Source: Hermatobates lingyangjiaoensis
Lineage: Eukaryota > Arthropoda > Insecta > Hemiptera > Hermatobatidae
Reading direction: 5' to 3'
Assembly: GCA_026182355.1 (NCBI GenBank)
Contig: JAPFBL010000001.1
Location: forward strand, 310,001 to 374,000
Length of the DNA stretch: 64,000 nt
Shown here: piece by piece, positions 1 through 13,289 of the stretch
How positions within the stretch are numbered: position 1 is the first letter of the stretch
Layout: the number at the start of each line of letters is the position of its first letter
The notes under the pieces: model-generated
The model's database searches: none
Told to the model about the DNA's origin: nothing
Seen by the model: the letters and a program-made list of their open reading frames with translations, nothing else
Made by a program: the position numbers and the translations under genes

Positions 1-1415
1 ATGCCAGGGCTAAATACATGGACGTTTGCATGACACCTACATATATGTAGTCAGTCTACACTTATGTTAAGTCTCCTAAAAGTGTAAAATGGTAATCAGC
101 TTCCACATATGATTGGTTTATATTTGACTGTAAAGTCTACAGGCCTAAAATAAAGTTCACTCTCTATCAGGCAACAAAACTCTTGTTTTATTTTACCTTA
201 AATACAACCATTATTCTTTTTTAGATTGAACTTTATTGTATTACTATCTAATAATGACAAAGCACTCATACTTTGAGAAATCTAGAGTCATTTTAAGCTC
301 GAGATTTTCTGAGAATAGATTTTTCATAAGTACCAGAGGACTATAACAACACCGAGTGTATCGTTGCGATTTTAACAAACATTGTATCACAATTCATCAC
401 TATTGCATATAGTAGTTATAGTGACTTTTCCGTCATAAGTAACACATAAATGTAACTATTTGTAATAAATAATCAATCTAGAATTAAATTTCCTCTCAAA
501 TTAAGGTAGTCTGTTTATTAAGTTAAGTGAGGAGAAATTTACCATGTAGGAAGTTTAAATGGTTTTCATAAAGTGGTTTTTCATGGTTTTAATAATCGTA
601 ATAACAAAGTTTTAAACACGCAATTACCACAATTATCTAATTTAATAGAGTAGCTTGATTACGCACATAATAATAACAATGAAAACTTCAGCTTTTGTTA
701 AACACTAAACTTTATTAAGAGACATTGTAAATATGAAGAAAAAGAAATTTATTTATTAAATAAATTTAAATAATTACATTTTTTTATTAAATCAATAAGA
801 ATTGTTTGTTAAATAATTTAAACTAATATTTAAACTCGTAAACTTTAATACATTACTATGTTAAACCATACGATTGTAGGACAAAACCTTTAATCAATCA
901 TTTAAAACTATAATTATAAATTTGCTAAAACTGCACTGAGTTATTCTTTCTTTGTATTTATGTATTAACGAAATTTAATGTAATCACCATGTAAACCCGT
1001 AAAGAACAAGTTATCATTCTAAGTAACCTATAATATTTGTTATTAATTTAAAACAGTTCTTTCCATAAGTCGTTTGTTTTTATTGTCCAAGTGCAGGTTT
1101 TATACTCTAACTAAAAGCCTAAATGTATGATTTCAAAATTTCATCAAACATTTTGAAATATTAATGTCAAAAGCGTTTAAATGTAAGGCTTTATGACATC
1201 TTTGGATTTACAATGCTTGTAGATTTGCATTAACCATCATACAAACGAAATATAAATTTGTTTATATAGACATCGTTCTTTACTAAACATTGTAATTTAC
1301 ATTCCAATTATATGAAATAATGATTAAGAAGAATCTAAAGATTACATGCATGGGTCATTGTAATTATTTGTATTTAAATAATATTTAGTGTACATTTTAA
1401 ATACTTTTTAAAGGT
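1..1415. other. AT-rich non-coding sequence
   Basis: No open reading frame with protein-like composition, RNA gene or structured repeat was recognised. The stretch is very AT-rich and ends where the first repeat A copy begins. Confidence 0.5.
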
Positions 1416-3070
1416 AAAAAAATCTGGAGTGGCCTACACTCTACTTTACTATAAGTAACTCAATGTCAAATTTCTTGAGTATATAAAACATAACGTATCA
1501 TTTTAGCATAACATAAATATCTAAATGGGATATAATTATTAGCATTCCATTCGTGAGGTAGTACAGATAGTGATTGAAGGACATATCAATTTATAAGCTT
1601 ATTTTTGTACATCACAAATAATTTATTATTTGCAAATAATTTCATTAGTATAACTACAGTAGTAATAACATTTTTGAAAAAACAATGTGAACATTTCTTG
1701 AAACGAAATATTATCCTACAAGAGAACATGGCTATTGTTCAAACAGCCAGTAGATTTCTTACATCGTTTACTTGACATCCTTCTACATTGAATATTAATG
1801 TAAAATTTTCAAATTTGAAACAGTAAAATACCCTTTTTTTCTCTGAAAAACATCTTAAACAGCGAAGAAAATGTTGTTTTAAGGTGATTTGTTAATTAAA
1901 GATGTACGATAATTACAGTTATTAATCTCTAAACGAAAGATTTATATTTTGAATTGTCTTTTACATTTTTGGTTTTTAACAGAATTATTATACTGGGAAT
2001 ATTATGGCTTCTTAGTATTTAATAAGATCATTTTCCTTCCCCTTTGTCAAATAACATATATACGAATTTTTTCTGAGTGTGTGTTATCATTTTCCTGCAC
2101 AATATTATTCCTCTTACATCTCTTATAAGTCAATAATATATTTTCATTTTTCCATTAGAAACATCAATTTTATTTCAGTGGATTCGCTCAAAAAATTTCT
2201 AAGTCAATGTAAACAATGTAAAAAAATACAAAAAATTCGACAAGTATAGCAGGTGATCTCTTAGTCTAAGGTAAACAAAGAGTTTTTATATCGTTATTGC
2301 TCTTTCCCGTAATTGAAACGTCATGATTTTTTTTTATGAATTGCTAATTTTTTGTTCCATTTTTGGTCAAATTTTCATTATTTTTTAACGAGCCGTTTAG
2401 CGTCAAAAAAACATTTTCTGAAAACACAAATCGTACTGTAACGCCCCTTTAGCGAATGTAATATTAGAAAAAAATATCTCAACTCATTTTCTATATAATG
2501 TTCTATTTATAGGCATAGTTTCATTCTTGTCCGTCAAACAGTATGGCTTGTATCGCTCTCACAAGGTTTGAGATTGAATTATAAGTCAAAATTTTTACAT
2601 TTTATTGAAAAAAAAATATTTCCTGTTGATTTAAAATTCTGAATATATTTTTCGTTTGTTGCATTTGAAACCTCAAAGATAATGTCAAAATTTCAAAACT
2701 TTAGGGTTATCAGTTTAGGAGAAATAAATGTTTTAAAAAAAACGGTTTTTGGCAAAAAAAGTGACTTTCCCATCATGCATAATTCTTCGCAAACAATAGG
2801 GATCTTCGTCTTTATGAGGCCCATTTTTGTGTAAAATATCAACTTGATCCATCAAAGATTCTGGACCGTAGCGTGGTAACAAGCAATGCTAACACACTCA
2901 CCCACCCACCCACCCACCCACCCACCCACCCACCCACTCACCCACACACACACAGACATCATCGTAAAAACGTCATAAAACGACTTCTGGGACCTCAAAA
3001 CATGTAATTCCGTCAAAATCTCGAGATCGAATTTTTTCACGATCACTAAACTTTACTTATAGTAAAGTAA
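1416..3070 (+). repeat. Repeat A, copy 1 (about 1.65 kb dispersed element)
   Basis: The copy opens with the motif TGGAGTGGCCTACACTC followed by TACTTTACTATAAGTAA. It ends near 3050-3068 with the palindromic TTTACTTATAGTAAAG, so both ends carry the same short sequence in opposite orientation. A CACCCA-type minisatellite lies at about 2899-2945, next to the block ending near 3030. Closely matching sequence recurs at 61035-62790, and more diverged copies lie at 6.1, 27.6, 31.9, 33.9, 47.1 and 60.0 kb. No coding capacity is apparent; the 64-codon minus-strand ORF here is only the translated minisatellite. It is probably a non-autonomous transposable element, class not determined. Confidence 0.7.
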
Positions 3071-4074
3071 TAAAAAAATATTAATTAAGTGTTATTATTT
3101 AGTTTTCAAAATGTAATTTATTGCATTTATTAATTTACTATGTAAAAGAACATTCACTGTGATATACTCATTTGTTGGAGTTTCTTCAAAAATATGTGGA
3201 ATGTTTGGAAGGAGCTTTTATAACTATGAATAAAAAATTTGATAGTAAGATAACATTATTTTGTCCAGGCACCATGGAATTAATAATAGAAAAGATAAAA
3301 ATAAAGTTAACTTTTATACGGATTACTGGTAATACAGAAATATAGCGAAATATATAGTGAACTGTTTCACTAAACAGTGATGAAAGGATAAAGAGGAAAA
3401 AAGATAAAAAGGGAGTATAAAAGCTGTGCCTATCATAGATTGAGAATCTCATTCCACTGAAGTTAAAGTTGAAAAAAGTTATACATCTTCAATGGAAGGG
3501 TTTATAAATATATCTAAGGGTATTTCTTAACGAATGCTTAGTGCTAGATGCCATTAACATGATAGGAATAATGCAGCCTACGTGTGCAAAAAAACCTGTG
3601 ATTGTATTTCATGTGAATGTGACTCTCTTTATTCTCGCATTTAATAGAATAAAGATTTTTGAGCAAAGCATAGCTGGTGATGTAATTTTTGAAGGATAAC
3701 TTAATATAGTTGACTCAACTATTAATATGGTTGACTAGTAAGAAAAGGTTACAGCCAAACAAAGTTTTTTCGAGCCTGGAACCTTCTTACACCAAACATA
3801 TCTGCTTTTGTTAGAATGAAGTTAAGGGATAGATAAAATTGGAAGTAGATAAAAGTTGACTTGAAAAATGAGGATTTGTTTTAGTCCAATGAGCTTATAT
3901 TAACTGAATATAAATATGAAAATAAATTTTGCTGGAATGTATTTTAAGTTATATGTAAAATGTATAAACATACATAATTCTTTTATGTATGACTTATACA
4001 AGTTGCAATTAACTTATACGAGCAATGCAAACTCTTCACCAAAGAATGTTTGGAATTCTAGCAGATTACCTGTA

Positions 4075-4129
<55 letters not shown>

Positions 4130-6094
4130 ACAGATTCAATAATATATCGACCGTTTGATAGAATAGGTGTGTTCTCTGGAAAATTGACAGAACCCCGATT
4201 AGAGAACACACCTACTATATATTTTTAATAATATCTAAAACGAATAATACGAAATAATACCTAATTATACCTAAAACCAATAGAAATGGTAAATAATTAT
4301 CTGGGAAGAATTATTTTGTACTTTAGTGAACTTAAAATTTAATGCTAATTTTAGAAACGAGAGAATGAAGCGACGAGGAAAGCTCTGCAGACGAGTCCTA
4401 TGAGAAGTTATCAAGTAAATCAAGTTTATTTAGAATAACATATAAAATAAATAGTACCCACAGTGCTAGTACTATGACCAAGAAGATGAATTTATAAAAA
4501 GAAATAGTAACAAAATATTGATATGTCATAGTGAAATTGTGACATTGTAAATTTTAAATTGATGTAAAAAAAATGTGGTGGTTCTGGACTCAAATATACT
4601 ATATGTCAAGGTAATATCAAATTCGCTGACATGGAGTTGAGGTCTTGTTTTATTTTAATATACTTAAATGTGATTAATTTATAATATGCCATCTGATAAT
4701 GTATTATCAAACTTATAAATATAGAATATAATGATTTCATTTGTTCTATTGTAGATAGTAAAATTCCGTGAGTTATACCAAATTTGAATTCTTTGCTCTA
4801 GAATCTAGGACAGTCATATATGCTGTTGTTATTATGAGCCCCAAGACTCAGGCGACTAGTATGCAGTGCTACCATATCACCCATATCGTTTTTAAAATCA
4901 TTTATAAATTTTAAGTTCATTATTGTATGTTAAATTTGTTCTCAAAGAAGTATCTCTTTGTTCTGATGACTTTTGCTATGGTTTGCCATAAATCTGTATC
5001 ATTCTCTAGCTAATGGACTCTCATTCTGATTGAATAATTGATTGATTGAATAACATTAGAGATTTCTACAACTTGTAGACAGAGTTTGCATTATTTGTTC
5101 AATGATAATTAAATCTTGCTTAAGCATTAGGTAATTAAGAAAAAAAACTGTTTTTAGATACTCTACATATATTTATAGTTCTTTCCTTTGAAGGTGTCTT
5201 CTTATTTATCTATCCATTAATCAATTATTAATCAATTAATCTATTCTAAGTGGTTCGTTGCCTTATTCTGCTCTATTCTCTTTTTTTCAGGGAGCCAAAT
5301 GAGAGTTACAGTATTTTTATTTGTTCCGTTATTAATTTTTGACTGAAGGTCTTTTCTTTAAATAAGGAAGCTTTCAATCCAGCTCATCTTTTGTGATCAC
5401 TTTGACACTCATTGTAAAATCCTACCTTTACATTAATTATTCTATGTGTTAGCATTGTTTTAGTCCATTTTCCAATGCCTAATAGTAAGATTGACATTGA
5501 ATTAAAATTGTTCATACTACTATAAATAGCATTTTTTCCAACTTCAAAGTGATAGTCAAATTATAAAAATTTGTTGTATGACAATATTAGATACAGAAGT
5601 ATATGTTTAAAAAATTGCCAGACAAAATTTATTTATCATCTTATAATGATAAATCTTTATTTTCCACGTTAAATTAATTATTTTAAATTGGAGCAGAACA
5701 GTTAAAACCTCAAGAAGATAGTTGAACTTGAATTCTCTTTTCCTTTTGTAAAGGTAAAATATAAAATTTTCCGGTGGCTGAGAATAGCTGCCCTAAACGC
5801 AAAGTATATTTAAAAAACTCTCCCTCACTCTACGTAAATGCTTTTTCTCTGTTCGTATTTAATAGTTTCTCATACCTGCATTCTAACATAAAAGCTCTAA
5901 CCTCCTGTTAACCTACTTACTCTTCCATGAGACTCTGCACATTCCACTACAATAGTCCAATGCATACCAAAAGAACACAAGACTTATTAAACTGACACTC
6001 TTGTACCACATTTAAGTATTAAATGTTTAAATATTAAAATAAAATAGGAGTTATTATAATTAACGTTATAATAACGTTATTATAATTAAAATTA
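3071..6094. other. Non-coding stretch with a (TA)n tract and a small hairpin
   Basis: Contains a pure TA microsatellite at about 4077-4126. A 13-bp inverted repeat (AGGTGTGTTCTCT, 4165-4177, pairing with 4201-4213) lies just after it with a 23-base loop. No gene was recognised in the remainder. Confidence 0.5.
4077..4126. repeat. (TA)n microsatellite
   Basis: Uninterrupted alternating TA of about 50 bases. The ORFs read through it on both strands are simple-repeat artefacts. Confidence 0.95.
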
Positions 6095-7345
6095 ATATCA
6101 AATTTCTTAGATACATAATATATAATCTCCCATTTAGGCATAATGACATTATTATGCTTATAAATGAGGTTAGGCATAATTAAGTATGATTATGCTAATT
6201 GCTAATTCATTACAGTGAACTGTTGTTCACTGGTATAGTTATTTTTTGATCTTCATAAAACTTCCCCGGTGAAATAAGAAACGAATGATGTAGTTGCGAA
6301 ATATGCTGTTTTTTTAAATAAGATTTTTTCTTGAAAACTTCAAAAAAACTTCAAAAAAAACTTTCAGATTAAGCATTTTATAAGTCTTAATGGGTGAGGT
6401 TTATTAGACATTCATTCCTGCAAGTAGTACAGTTAGTGATTGAACCACTTATCAACATATATGCTTATTTTTGTAGATCACACCACTGATGCATATAATA
6501 TAATTAGAATAGCTACAGCATGAATAACATTTTCGAAAATCGAAAGTATAGATTTCGTGTTACGATTAATCTCTTACTTATAGTTCCGATAGCCAGTGGA
6601 TCTCTTACATAGTTTAGTATACCTACTTCTACATTGAAAACATGGAAAACTGTTTCCCATTTAAAACTTGAAAATATTTCTATTTTATCTGAAAAATGTC
6701 AGAAACATGTAAGAAAAATTTTGTTTTAAGATGACTTTTAATCTGGGATAATTTAATTTATTATTTTTAGAAGAATGTTTTCAATTTTGAATAGTGTTTT
6801 ACATGTTTGTATTTTATAAAATTATTAGGCTGAAAATGTTATGACTTGGTACTCTTTTTTTTAAAAATGGGTAGTCTCTTTCCCATTGTCAAGAATCCAA
6901 TTTACTCTGAGTGAGTGTTATCTTTTCCCTGCGTGCTGTACTTTGTTATATGGTTGTTGTAAATGTGTATTGAGAAAAGACATACCATATTTATAATTAG
7001 CCAGTTTTGCATCAAATCAAATTCAAAGCCGGCTATTCATTGTAATTCAAAACTCATATAGATGGAAGCTTAAACTTTTTGAAAATAATGATATAACTAT
7101 TATTATAGTTATTATTATTATTATTATATAGACTAGAATAGTAAAAAAAAAACTGGATATTTGTTCAGAACATAATAGGAAACAGTCCATTCATCGCATT
7201 TCAATATTACTTAAAGTTAATATGGATTCATTTTGTGAGAGAAATCCATCATACTATGAAAAACGTCAAAATTATATGTTTGATTGACGTTGATTTTTTA
7301 CATATAAGAACTTTGTTCTTTTACACCTCATATTAAGTTATTAAA
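6095..7345 (+). repeat. Repeat A, diverged partial copy
   Basis: Shares successive blocks with copy 1 and with the 27.6-kb copy. Examples are the segment reading CTCTGAGTGAGTGTTATC near 6905-6925 and the block around TATGTTTGATTGACGTTG near 7276-7294. The start and end are degraded and no coding potential was seen. Confidence 0.55.
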
Positions 7346-7666
7346 TTATTTATAATTTTTTATAATACATAAAAATAGTAACACAATAAATAACTACTAA
7401 GGGAATCAATCTACAAAACAAAAAAAATAAAAAATATAATTAGAAATATTTAGAAGAAGAAATGATTTAATAATTTTATTTTTTTATTAGAATTTCTCTC
7501 AACAAAGTTCATACTATTATACGAACCCTTTTGAATACTTGCCTTAGATGTCTGACCAATTTTGCACATTTTGGGTACGTCTTCAAGCAGAAATACCCAT
7601 AGCCAAAGTCAAATCCTGGGTTTAAATACCAAACAACTGATGAAAATATATATCAAATGTAACCAA

Positions 7667-7850
7667 CAAATGTGATATATTTTTAGAGAATGTAATTAAT
7701 TTTCTATTTAAAGTGTGACTAAATGAAAAACATTAAAGACTAAATCAACGTAATTCCACAAATGTGATATATTTTTAGAGAATGTAATTAATTTTCTATT
7801 TAAAGTGTGACTAAATGAAAAACATTAAAGACTAAATCAACGTAATTCCA
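7667..7850. repeat. Perfect 92-bp tandem duplication
   Basis: The 92-bp unit at 7667-7758 is repeated immediately at 7759-7850 with no difference seen by eye. The surroundings are ordinary AT-rich sequence, so this looks like a recent local duplication. Confidence 0.9.
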
Positions 7851-9021
7851 CTTAAACATAACCAGGGCTCAGTAAACTCATTAATGAAACAAGCCAAATA
7901 GCAGTTCTTTCGGACGTTTTGATCCGTTTGAGAGTAAAATTTGTTCACAATTCAGGTAATCTGGCTAAAACTAGATATATACCTCAGAATTATCTCCGAA
8001 TTAAATATTTTGATTGTCAATAATCAGAACAAGTTACTTTTTTAAACTGAAGGGTATAGCACTCCTGAATTTGTTAGACGAGGTATACATGGTGAGTTTT
8101 TTTACCATACAATTCCTGAGATATCGATTTCAACTTTAGTGAATTACTATAGAATTGTTATTCTTATGTTTATTTCACGATTTTTATTGTATATTAAAAA
8201 TATATAATACTTTCAGTTCACTAATGTAGATTTATCTTGCAGTATCTTTTAAAATGGCTTAATTACATTAAAATGTTCAATCATTGTAGGTATTGGAGAT
8301 ATCTCTCTGAGAGTTATTGATAAATGAATACACATTAGTCTCTCAATATGACCCTCAATATTTGCCATGGGACTAATATGTAATCATATATCACAAACAG
8401 ATAAAAAAACATTAATTGTATTCTAATAGGATATCTTTATTTCACATCAACCATATATTTATTTTTCTTCTTTTACGTCTAAAAATTCCAAACGTAATAT
8501 TTATATTATATATAAAAATTAATATGAACAAATTTGGAAATCAACATGATTTCTCTACTAAAATAATTAATGATTGCTGTTATGTTATGAAAATTAAATA
8601 ACAGTCTAAATATAGGCAGACTCATCATGATGTCTGTATTTTTACAGAGATATTTCCAGTTTCTATCTAATATTCAAGGGGATTCAAAAATAATTTATTG
8701 ATATTGGATTCCACTGTCATGGTTCTTTTTTTGTGTACTACCGAAATCGCTTCGGTTACTCTCATATTTGGACAAGGCTTTCTTATTTAAAGTAATAAGA
8801 CACCAATCTACTAGTGATGCGACGAGTACTCGGAACTGGAATCGGAATCGGAGAATTTTAATTGAATTTCCGATTCTGAAAACTATTCTTTGAAATAAAT
8901 AGAGACAGTATGTAATTGATACTTGTTTAAAACAGATGTCAGTCTTTTACAGAGTAGCTGCTGCCCAGCTAGATTTTTTGTTTATATTAATTTTTAGGTA
9001 GTGAACTTTGAAATGTTGATT

Positions 9022-9035
9022 TTCACACACACACG

Positions 9036-9094
<59 letters not shown>

Positions 9095-9259
9095 TAATTG
9101 GATGAAAAAATTCTTCGAACGCTGAATAAACTAGAATTTTTATAAGAACACACAGAAAAGAAGTCACTGAAACTCACTGCTATATTTCGATATTCTAACG
9201 AGGATATCCTCTTTTGCAAATTCTAGTTTATATATTATATATATATATATATATATATT
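9022..9259. repeat. (CA)n/(TA)n tracts flanking a foldback-family fragment
   Basis: A CA-then-TA tract (about 9025-9089) and a second TA tract (about 9236-9259) bracket a short unit. On the minus strand this unit reads through a CGAAATA block into AGTGAGTTT. The 38.5-kb foldback and the 14.5-kb hairpin also show CGAAA followed by GTGAGTT. It is most likely a truncated Penelope-like terminal repeat inserted into the hAT copy. Confidence 0.5.
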
Positions 9260-9312
9260 TACAATTAACAGATTTTTTTTATCTCAGAGCTCCATTATGG
9301 CGAATCGATCCA

Positions 9313-10188
9313 TCGTCAAACTGAAAAGTGTAGTTTGGAAGGTTTACAAGATTTCTGTTGATGACCAAAAAGTAAGGCAATTTGTTAACTCTGTGATTTG
9401 CAGATAGGTAAAGGAACGAGGATTAGTCCCTTCACAACCTCAAATATGTTGAAACAGTTATGTACAAAACATCTCCCAGAAATCCAAAAAATAAGGGAAA
9501 AAGAAGAGAAAAAAAAGAAGGGACAAAAAGAACGCGGAATACCGACAGTTCAACTATGATTGAACGGAAAAAAAGTTGACAGCCATTGTTTTAATCAGAA
9601 AACTTTACATAAAGTTTTCTACCAGCATAAAGTTTGGGATTTAAATGACAGCTAAGCCCAGAGAATTTATTAATATATAGGAGAAATGATTGCAATTGCT
9701 CTGCAATCTTTTAGTATTGTAGAAGTTCTTCATTTCTCAAGTTTGTTAAACCATATTTGCAAAAAATTCCTCTTTTGAAAGTATATTAACGAAAATATTG
9801 TACTTAATATATATGTGAAGGTTAGAAATAAGATACATGAGGAAATCAACACTGTAGTTCATTTGTCACTAACCAGGGATATCTGGACTGCTTGTTCAGG
9901 AAGTGTTTCATTTTTAGTGTAACGTCTCATTGTATCACCAATAATTTTGAGCAAAAAAGCGTGATGCTAACAATTTGCCCTTCAGAAGTATCACTCACTT
10001 CAGGAAACATAACTGAATGTATTAGAGAGACAGTACAACAATTTAATATTTCTCATAATCAAATTCACGCCCTCGTGAGAAATAATGCAGCTAATATGGC
10101 TTCAATAGCTGTACAGGTTGATTATGAGTCAGTACCTTGTTTTCTACACACTTTGCAGTTATCCATTAATGGTGTCGTATTTACATGA
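9313..10188 (+). pseudogene. hAT transposase remnant (BED finger and catalytic-core fragments)
   Basis: A cut-and-paste DNA transposase of the hAT/ZBED type, now broken. Near 9317-9397 a short frame reads SVVWKVYKI...VNSVICR, resembling the start of a BED zinc finger, and then meets a stop. Near 9865-10188 the frame reads LTRDIWTAC and, after a shift, the 98-codon ORF at 9892-10188. That ORF contains VRNNAANM and CFLHTLQLSIN, which match the family's V(T/S)DNAANM and CxxHTLQL motifs of the RNase H-like core. The catalytic Asp expected in DNAANM is Asn here, and there are stops and frameshifts between blocks, so the copy cannot be active. The C-terminal dimerisation region was not found before the right terminus. 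Confidence 0.75.
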
Positions 10189-10861
10189 AGATATGTAAAG
10201 GATATACTACGTATTTGTAAACAGTAGTTTACAAAATTAGTTGGCCACATTAATCACTCACCAGCAGCTTTTGCAAATTACAAAGTGTATCAGAAAGAAT
10301 TAAATTTGCCAGGCCATGAATTTATTTAGAATATCAAGATGCTAATATTCTTACATTATAATTTAAGAAAATTTGGACTTGATACGAATAGGTACTGCAA
10401 TTTCTAGGATATTTACAAAGATTTCTTTTGTCTAAACTTTTAGCATTTTTATTTCATGTCATAAGATATTTTTTATGTTCGTTTTGATATAACAAAATTA
10501 TGTATGCACATTCTCAATACATGATAAATAAATGTACTTTGTCTGTAAAACATTTGTATTTTAACCCTGCTTTAGGGTTTGAAAAATAAGCATTATTCAT
10601 TGCAGGTATCGGAATCGAAAGTTTAATGCAGTATCGGGACTCGTATCGAAATTGTTAAAAATTTTGGTTTCGTCCCATCACTATAATCTACATTTTTAAA
10701 TATTAAATTTGTTTTAAATATGATTTTCACTTAGTTTACATAACACGCATCTGTCTACATACTTATAAAACTCCGATGACCAGTCTTGTTTATTTGATTT
10801 TTTGCTACAGTATTGTACATTTTGCTACATATTGTCTGAATAAATAATAAAATTAATGTAA

Positions 10862-10928
10862 TCTTATGAGATTTAAACCTCAAACTTTGCATTGCAAGTC
10901 CAGTGAACTACAACCTGGGCTATGGGGG
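10862..10928 (-). repeat. tRNA-like SINE head or tRNA pseudogene
   Basis: On the minus strand the segment starts GCCCCCATAGCCCAG. This looks like an acceptor strand followed by an A-box. It ends with GAGGTTTAAATCTC, resembling the T-arm B-box (GGTTCRAATCC). The cloverleaf is imperfect and no 3' body was recognised, so it is called a relic rather than a functional tRNA. Confidence 0.4.
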
Positions 10929-10929
10929 C

Positions 10930-12780
10930 TTTCTTACAAAACAATTTCAAAACCTGATATTAATAGCGTAAGATTTATATAACTGAGATTATGCAACATC
11001 TTATCATTCTTTATATGGCCACCTCCTTTAACTTTCATAAATACTTATTATAATTGTTGACTACTAACCCTTTAACATCTACTAGATCTGTCTACACTTA
11101 TGTAACAGAACTATTTTACACCCCCTTCGGGATAAATACTTATTAGAAAGAAGTGACAGAGAATATGTTTTTCATCTCAGATGATGGGCACAGGTGAAAC
11201 ATGGAATACTTGTTAATTTCAGTTTATGATATATCATTCAAATATATATTAAAGAAAATAGTGAATCATATATGACCTTAGAAATAGCGGCATTAAAAAG
11301 AAATAAGAATGAAAAATAAATTCTCTCAACATAAGTCAGGTAAAATTACTAACTCCAGATGTAAATATTTCTGCTACAGAATAAAGCTAACCAGTTTTTT
11401 TCTAGGAAAGATCTTAGTATATTTCTTTGAATCTTATTGTTCTTTAGACAATAACAATACTATCTTAGTTAAGATAATGTGAAAAATATAATTCGTTAAA
11501 AAATTGCTGTTGAATGTAGTAGGCATCTCTATCTGTCGCTATATTTCAGAGAATTCTTTGGAACAAAATATTCCAAGAAATTCCTTGTTTCGTACCTCTA
11601 AAGTTCGTTTCAAGGTGGCTACTTAGACAAGACATATTTAACTTCAATATGACCTTAACTATACCTCATTAACCTCAGCTATACTGCAAGGCATGAGTGA
11701 TTCAGACCAATGATTCTCCAGGATATAGATCTGGAGGAAAATCAGAACGGAATTCAAAATTTTGATAATTTATGACGATGTTCCAGAAGATGACATGACT
11801 GTAATCGAATAAATTTAAATTTCTGTATAAAAATATATGTATAAAAAAAATAGGTAAATCTACTTAATGTACTTGAAACCCTCCCCCGAGAATAAGACCT
11901 AGCACGGATTTTGACCTAAAAATAAAGTAAGACAGTGTCTTATTTTCGGAAAAAGACGATAGGAGCTTGATAAAGTTTAAAGATAGAACTGGTTGAGAAG
12001 GAGCTGCCTCTTAGTTCAAATGAACATTAACAATGTATTTGCCCTTCAGTATTACTTGTAAGTTTTCTTTAGTTTTTTGTTTTTTTTTTTTGGTCAGTTC
12101 TTTTTCTTGGGGTATTTGTTTGTTTGAATAACTACAAATTGCTGTTTAAAGGATAATTGTAAATTTGTGAATGTCTTTATAAATCCTTATCAGTTTGATA
12201 ACTAATTTTTTTTGTGTATCAGATATTGATTTTAAATTTAATATGGAAGAGTTGGAATTTAATTCAACAGGGATTAAAATAAATTAGCGTGTAAGTATAT
12301 TAACGTTCTTTCAAAATAGGATAAAATTACCTCTGCATATTTTCTGAGAGAAACTATTTAATAACTTCTTAATGACCACACTATTTAACTGAAATGACAA
12401 AATTGATATTTCTAAACAAAATTAAACAGGAAACTTGTTTTTTTTGAAATACACTAAACCATTTCCACCCGGGGAAATTTACACATTTTCCTGTTATATT
12501 TTATTTTTACTTTTACAATTTTAATTGTAAAAGATTCAAATTATTGTTTTAATTGTTTTTAAAGCATTTAGTTTTAAAAACAAAATGCGATTAGTGACTA
12601 AGCATTCCCTAAAAAAAGATAATCTTGCAATGTAGATTAAAATAACCAAAATTTGAAATATGAAGCTAAAAAGTGATGATAAAACTTGTCGATATTAATC
12701 AAACTACAGAAAACATTGACTTACTAAGTTAGAAATTTATTAAAAAGAATGACTTTCAATAAATTTAAAACCACATATAT
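10930..12780. other. Non-coding stretch
   Basis: AT-rich sequence without recognised genes. The only structured item is a short inverted-repeat element at 11879-11955. Confidence 0.5.
11879..11955. mobile_element. Short MITE-like inverted repeat
   Basis: The left end reads CCCCCGAGAATAAGAC and the right end GTCTTATTTTCGG, so the outer parts are inverted copies of one another around a core of about 40 bases. Short elements with an AATAAGAC...GTCTTATT architecture are widespread in animal genomes; the family assignment here is by resemblance only. Confidence 0.45.
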
Positions 12781-12823
12781 ATATGTATATAAAAAAATTT
12801 CACATAAACACGTGAAATAACAA

Positions 12824-12999
12824 TCAATGATAAACCACAATAAGAAAATGGGAAAGCAAGACTAAGATCTTTCAACCGTAACAAGCGGTGTTCGTCAGAG
12901 TCAAAAACAGTTGGGTTTTTTACTCTGACGAAGACCGCTTGTTACGGTTGAAAGATCTTAGTCTTGCTTTCCCATTTTCTTATTGTGGTTTATCATTGA
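12824..12999. repeat. Foldback repeat with hammerhead-like motif (family 2)
   Basis: Two arms of about 82 bp (12824-12905 and 12918-12999) are near-perfect inverted copies with a 12-base centre. Each arm, read outward, contains CTGACGA (or a one-base variant), then an ACCG/CGGT stem, then GAAAGATCTTAGTC. The same unit is found at 14208-14310, 14806-15029, 44818-44880 and 56120-56300. The flank to the left carries a short TA-rich tract and the CACGTG-containing block also seen beside the other copies. Confidence 0.8.
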
Positions 13000-13289
13000 C
13001 ATATATGTATATACATTAGAATCAATGTGTAAATAAAAACACATCTAATACGTATGTGTTTGAAATTTATAGTTAATAAATTAACATAATATTCATCTAT
13101 TATATTTAAAAATACAGTGATTTTTATAATATAGTAGACTACCCGTGACCCGTAGGATCATCCAACACCTTCCTTCTTAACGCAATCATGTTCACATATA
13201 TGAAGAATAACTCTAAATTAATACATTTCTAATAAAGAGGATACTGAAAATATTTGTAAAACAGTTCTTTTCTATTTATAACTTTTTTT

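Larger units (their letters stand above)
8812..10683 (+). mobile_element. hAT-superfamily DNA transposon, degenerate copy
   Basis: The ends are short terminal inverted repeats that match in 13 of 14 bases: TAGTGATGCGACGA on the left and, reversed, TAGTGATGGGACGA on the right. They start with the TAGTG typical of hAT ends. The flanking octamers CAATCTAC (8804-8811) and TAATCTAC (10684-10691) are 7/8 identical, as expected for an 8-bp hAT target duplication with one later change. Subterminal repeats of GGAATCG type lie at both ends. The interior carries decayed transposase coding sequence and, between 9022 and 9260, CA/TA tracts with a foldback-type insert. Confidence 0.85.

Noticed and set aside
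2852..3046. ORF rich in Val, Gly and Trp (minus strand), with a twin at 61967-62191
   Set aside because: Both are translations of the G/T-rich minisatellite inside repeat A and have no codon-level signal.
4014..4228. Two opposite-strand ORFs with Tyr-Ile runs
   Set aside because: They read through a (TA)n tract. The same applies to ORFs at 14402, 38858, 38950, 44329 and 56172.
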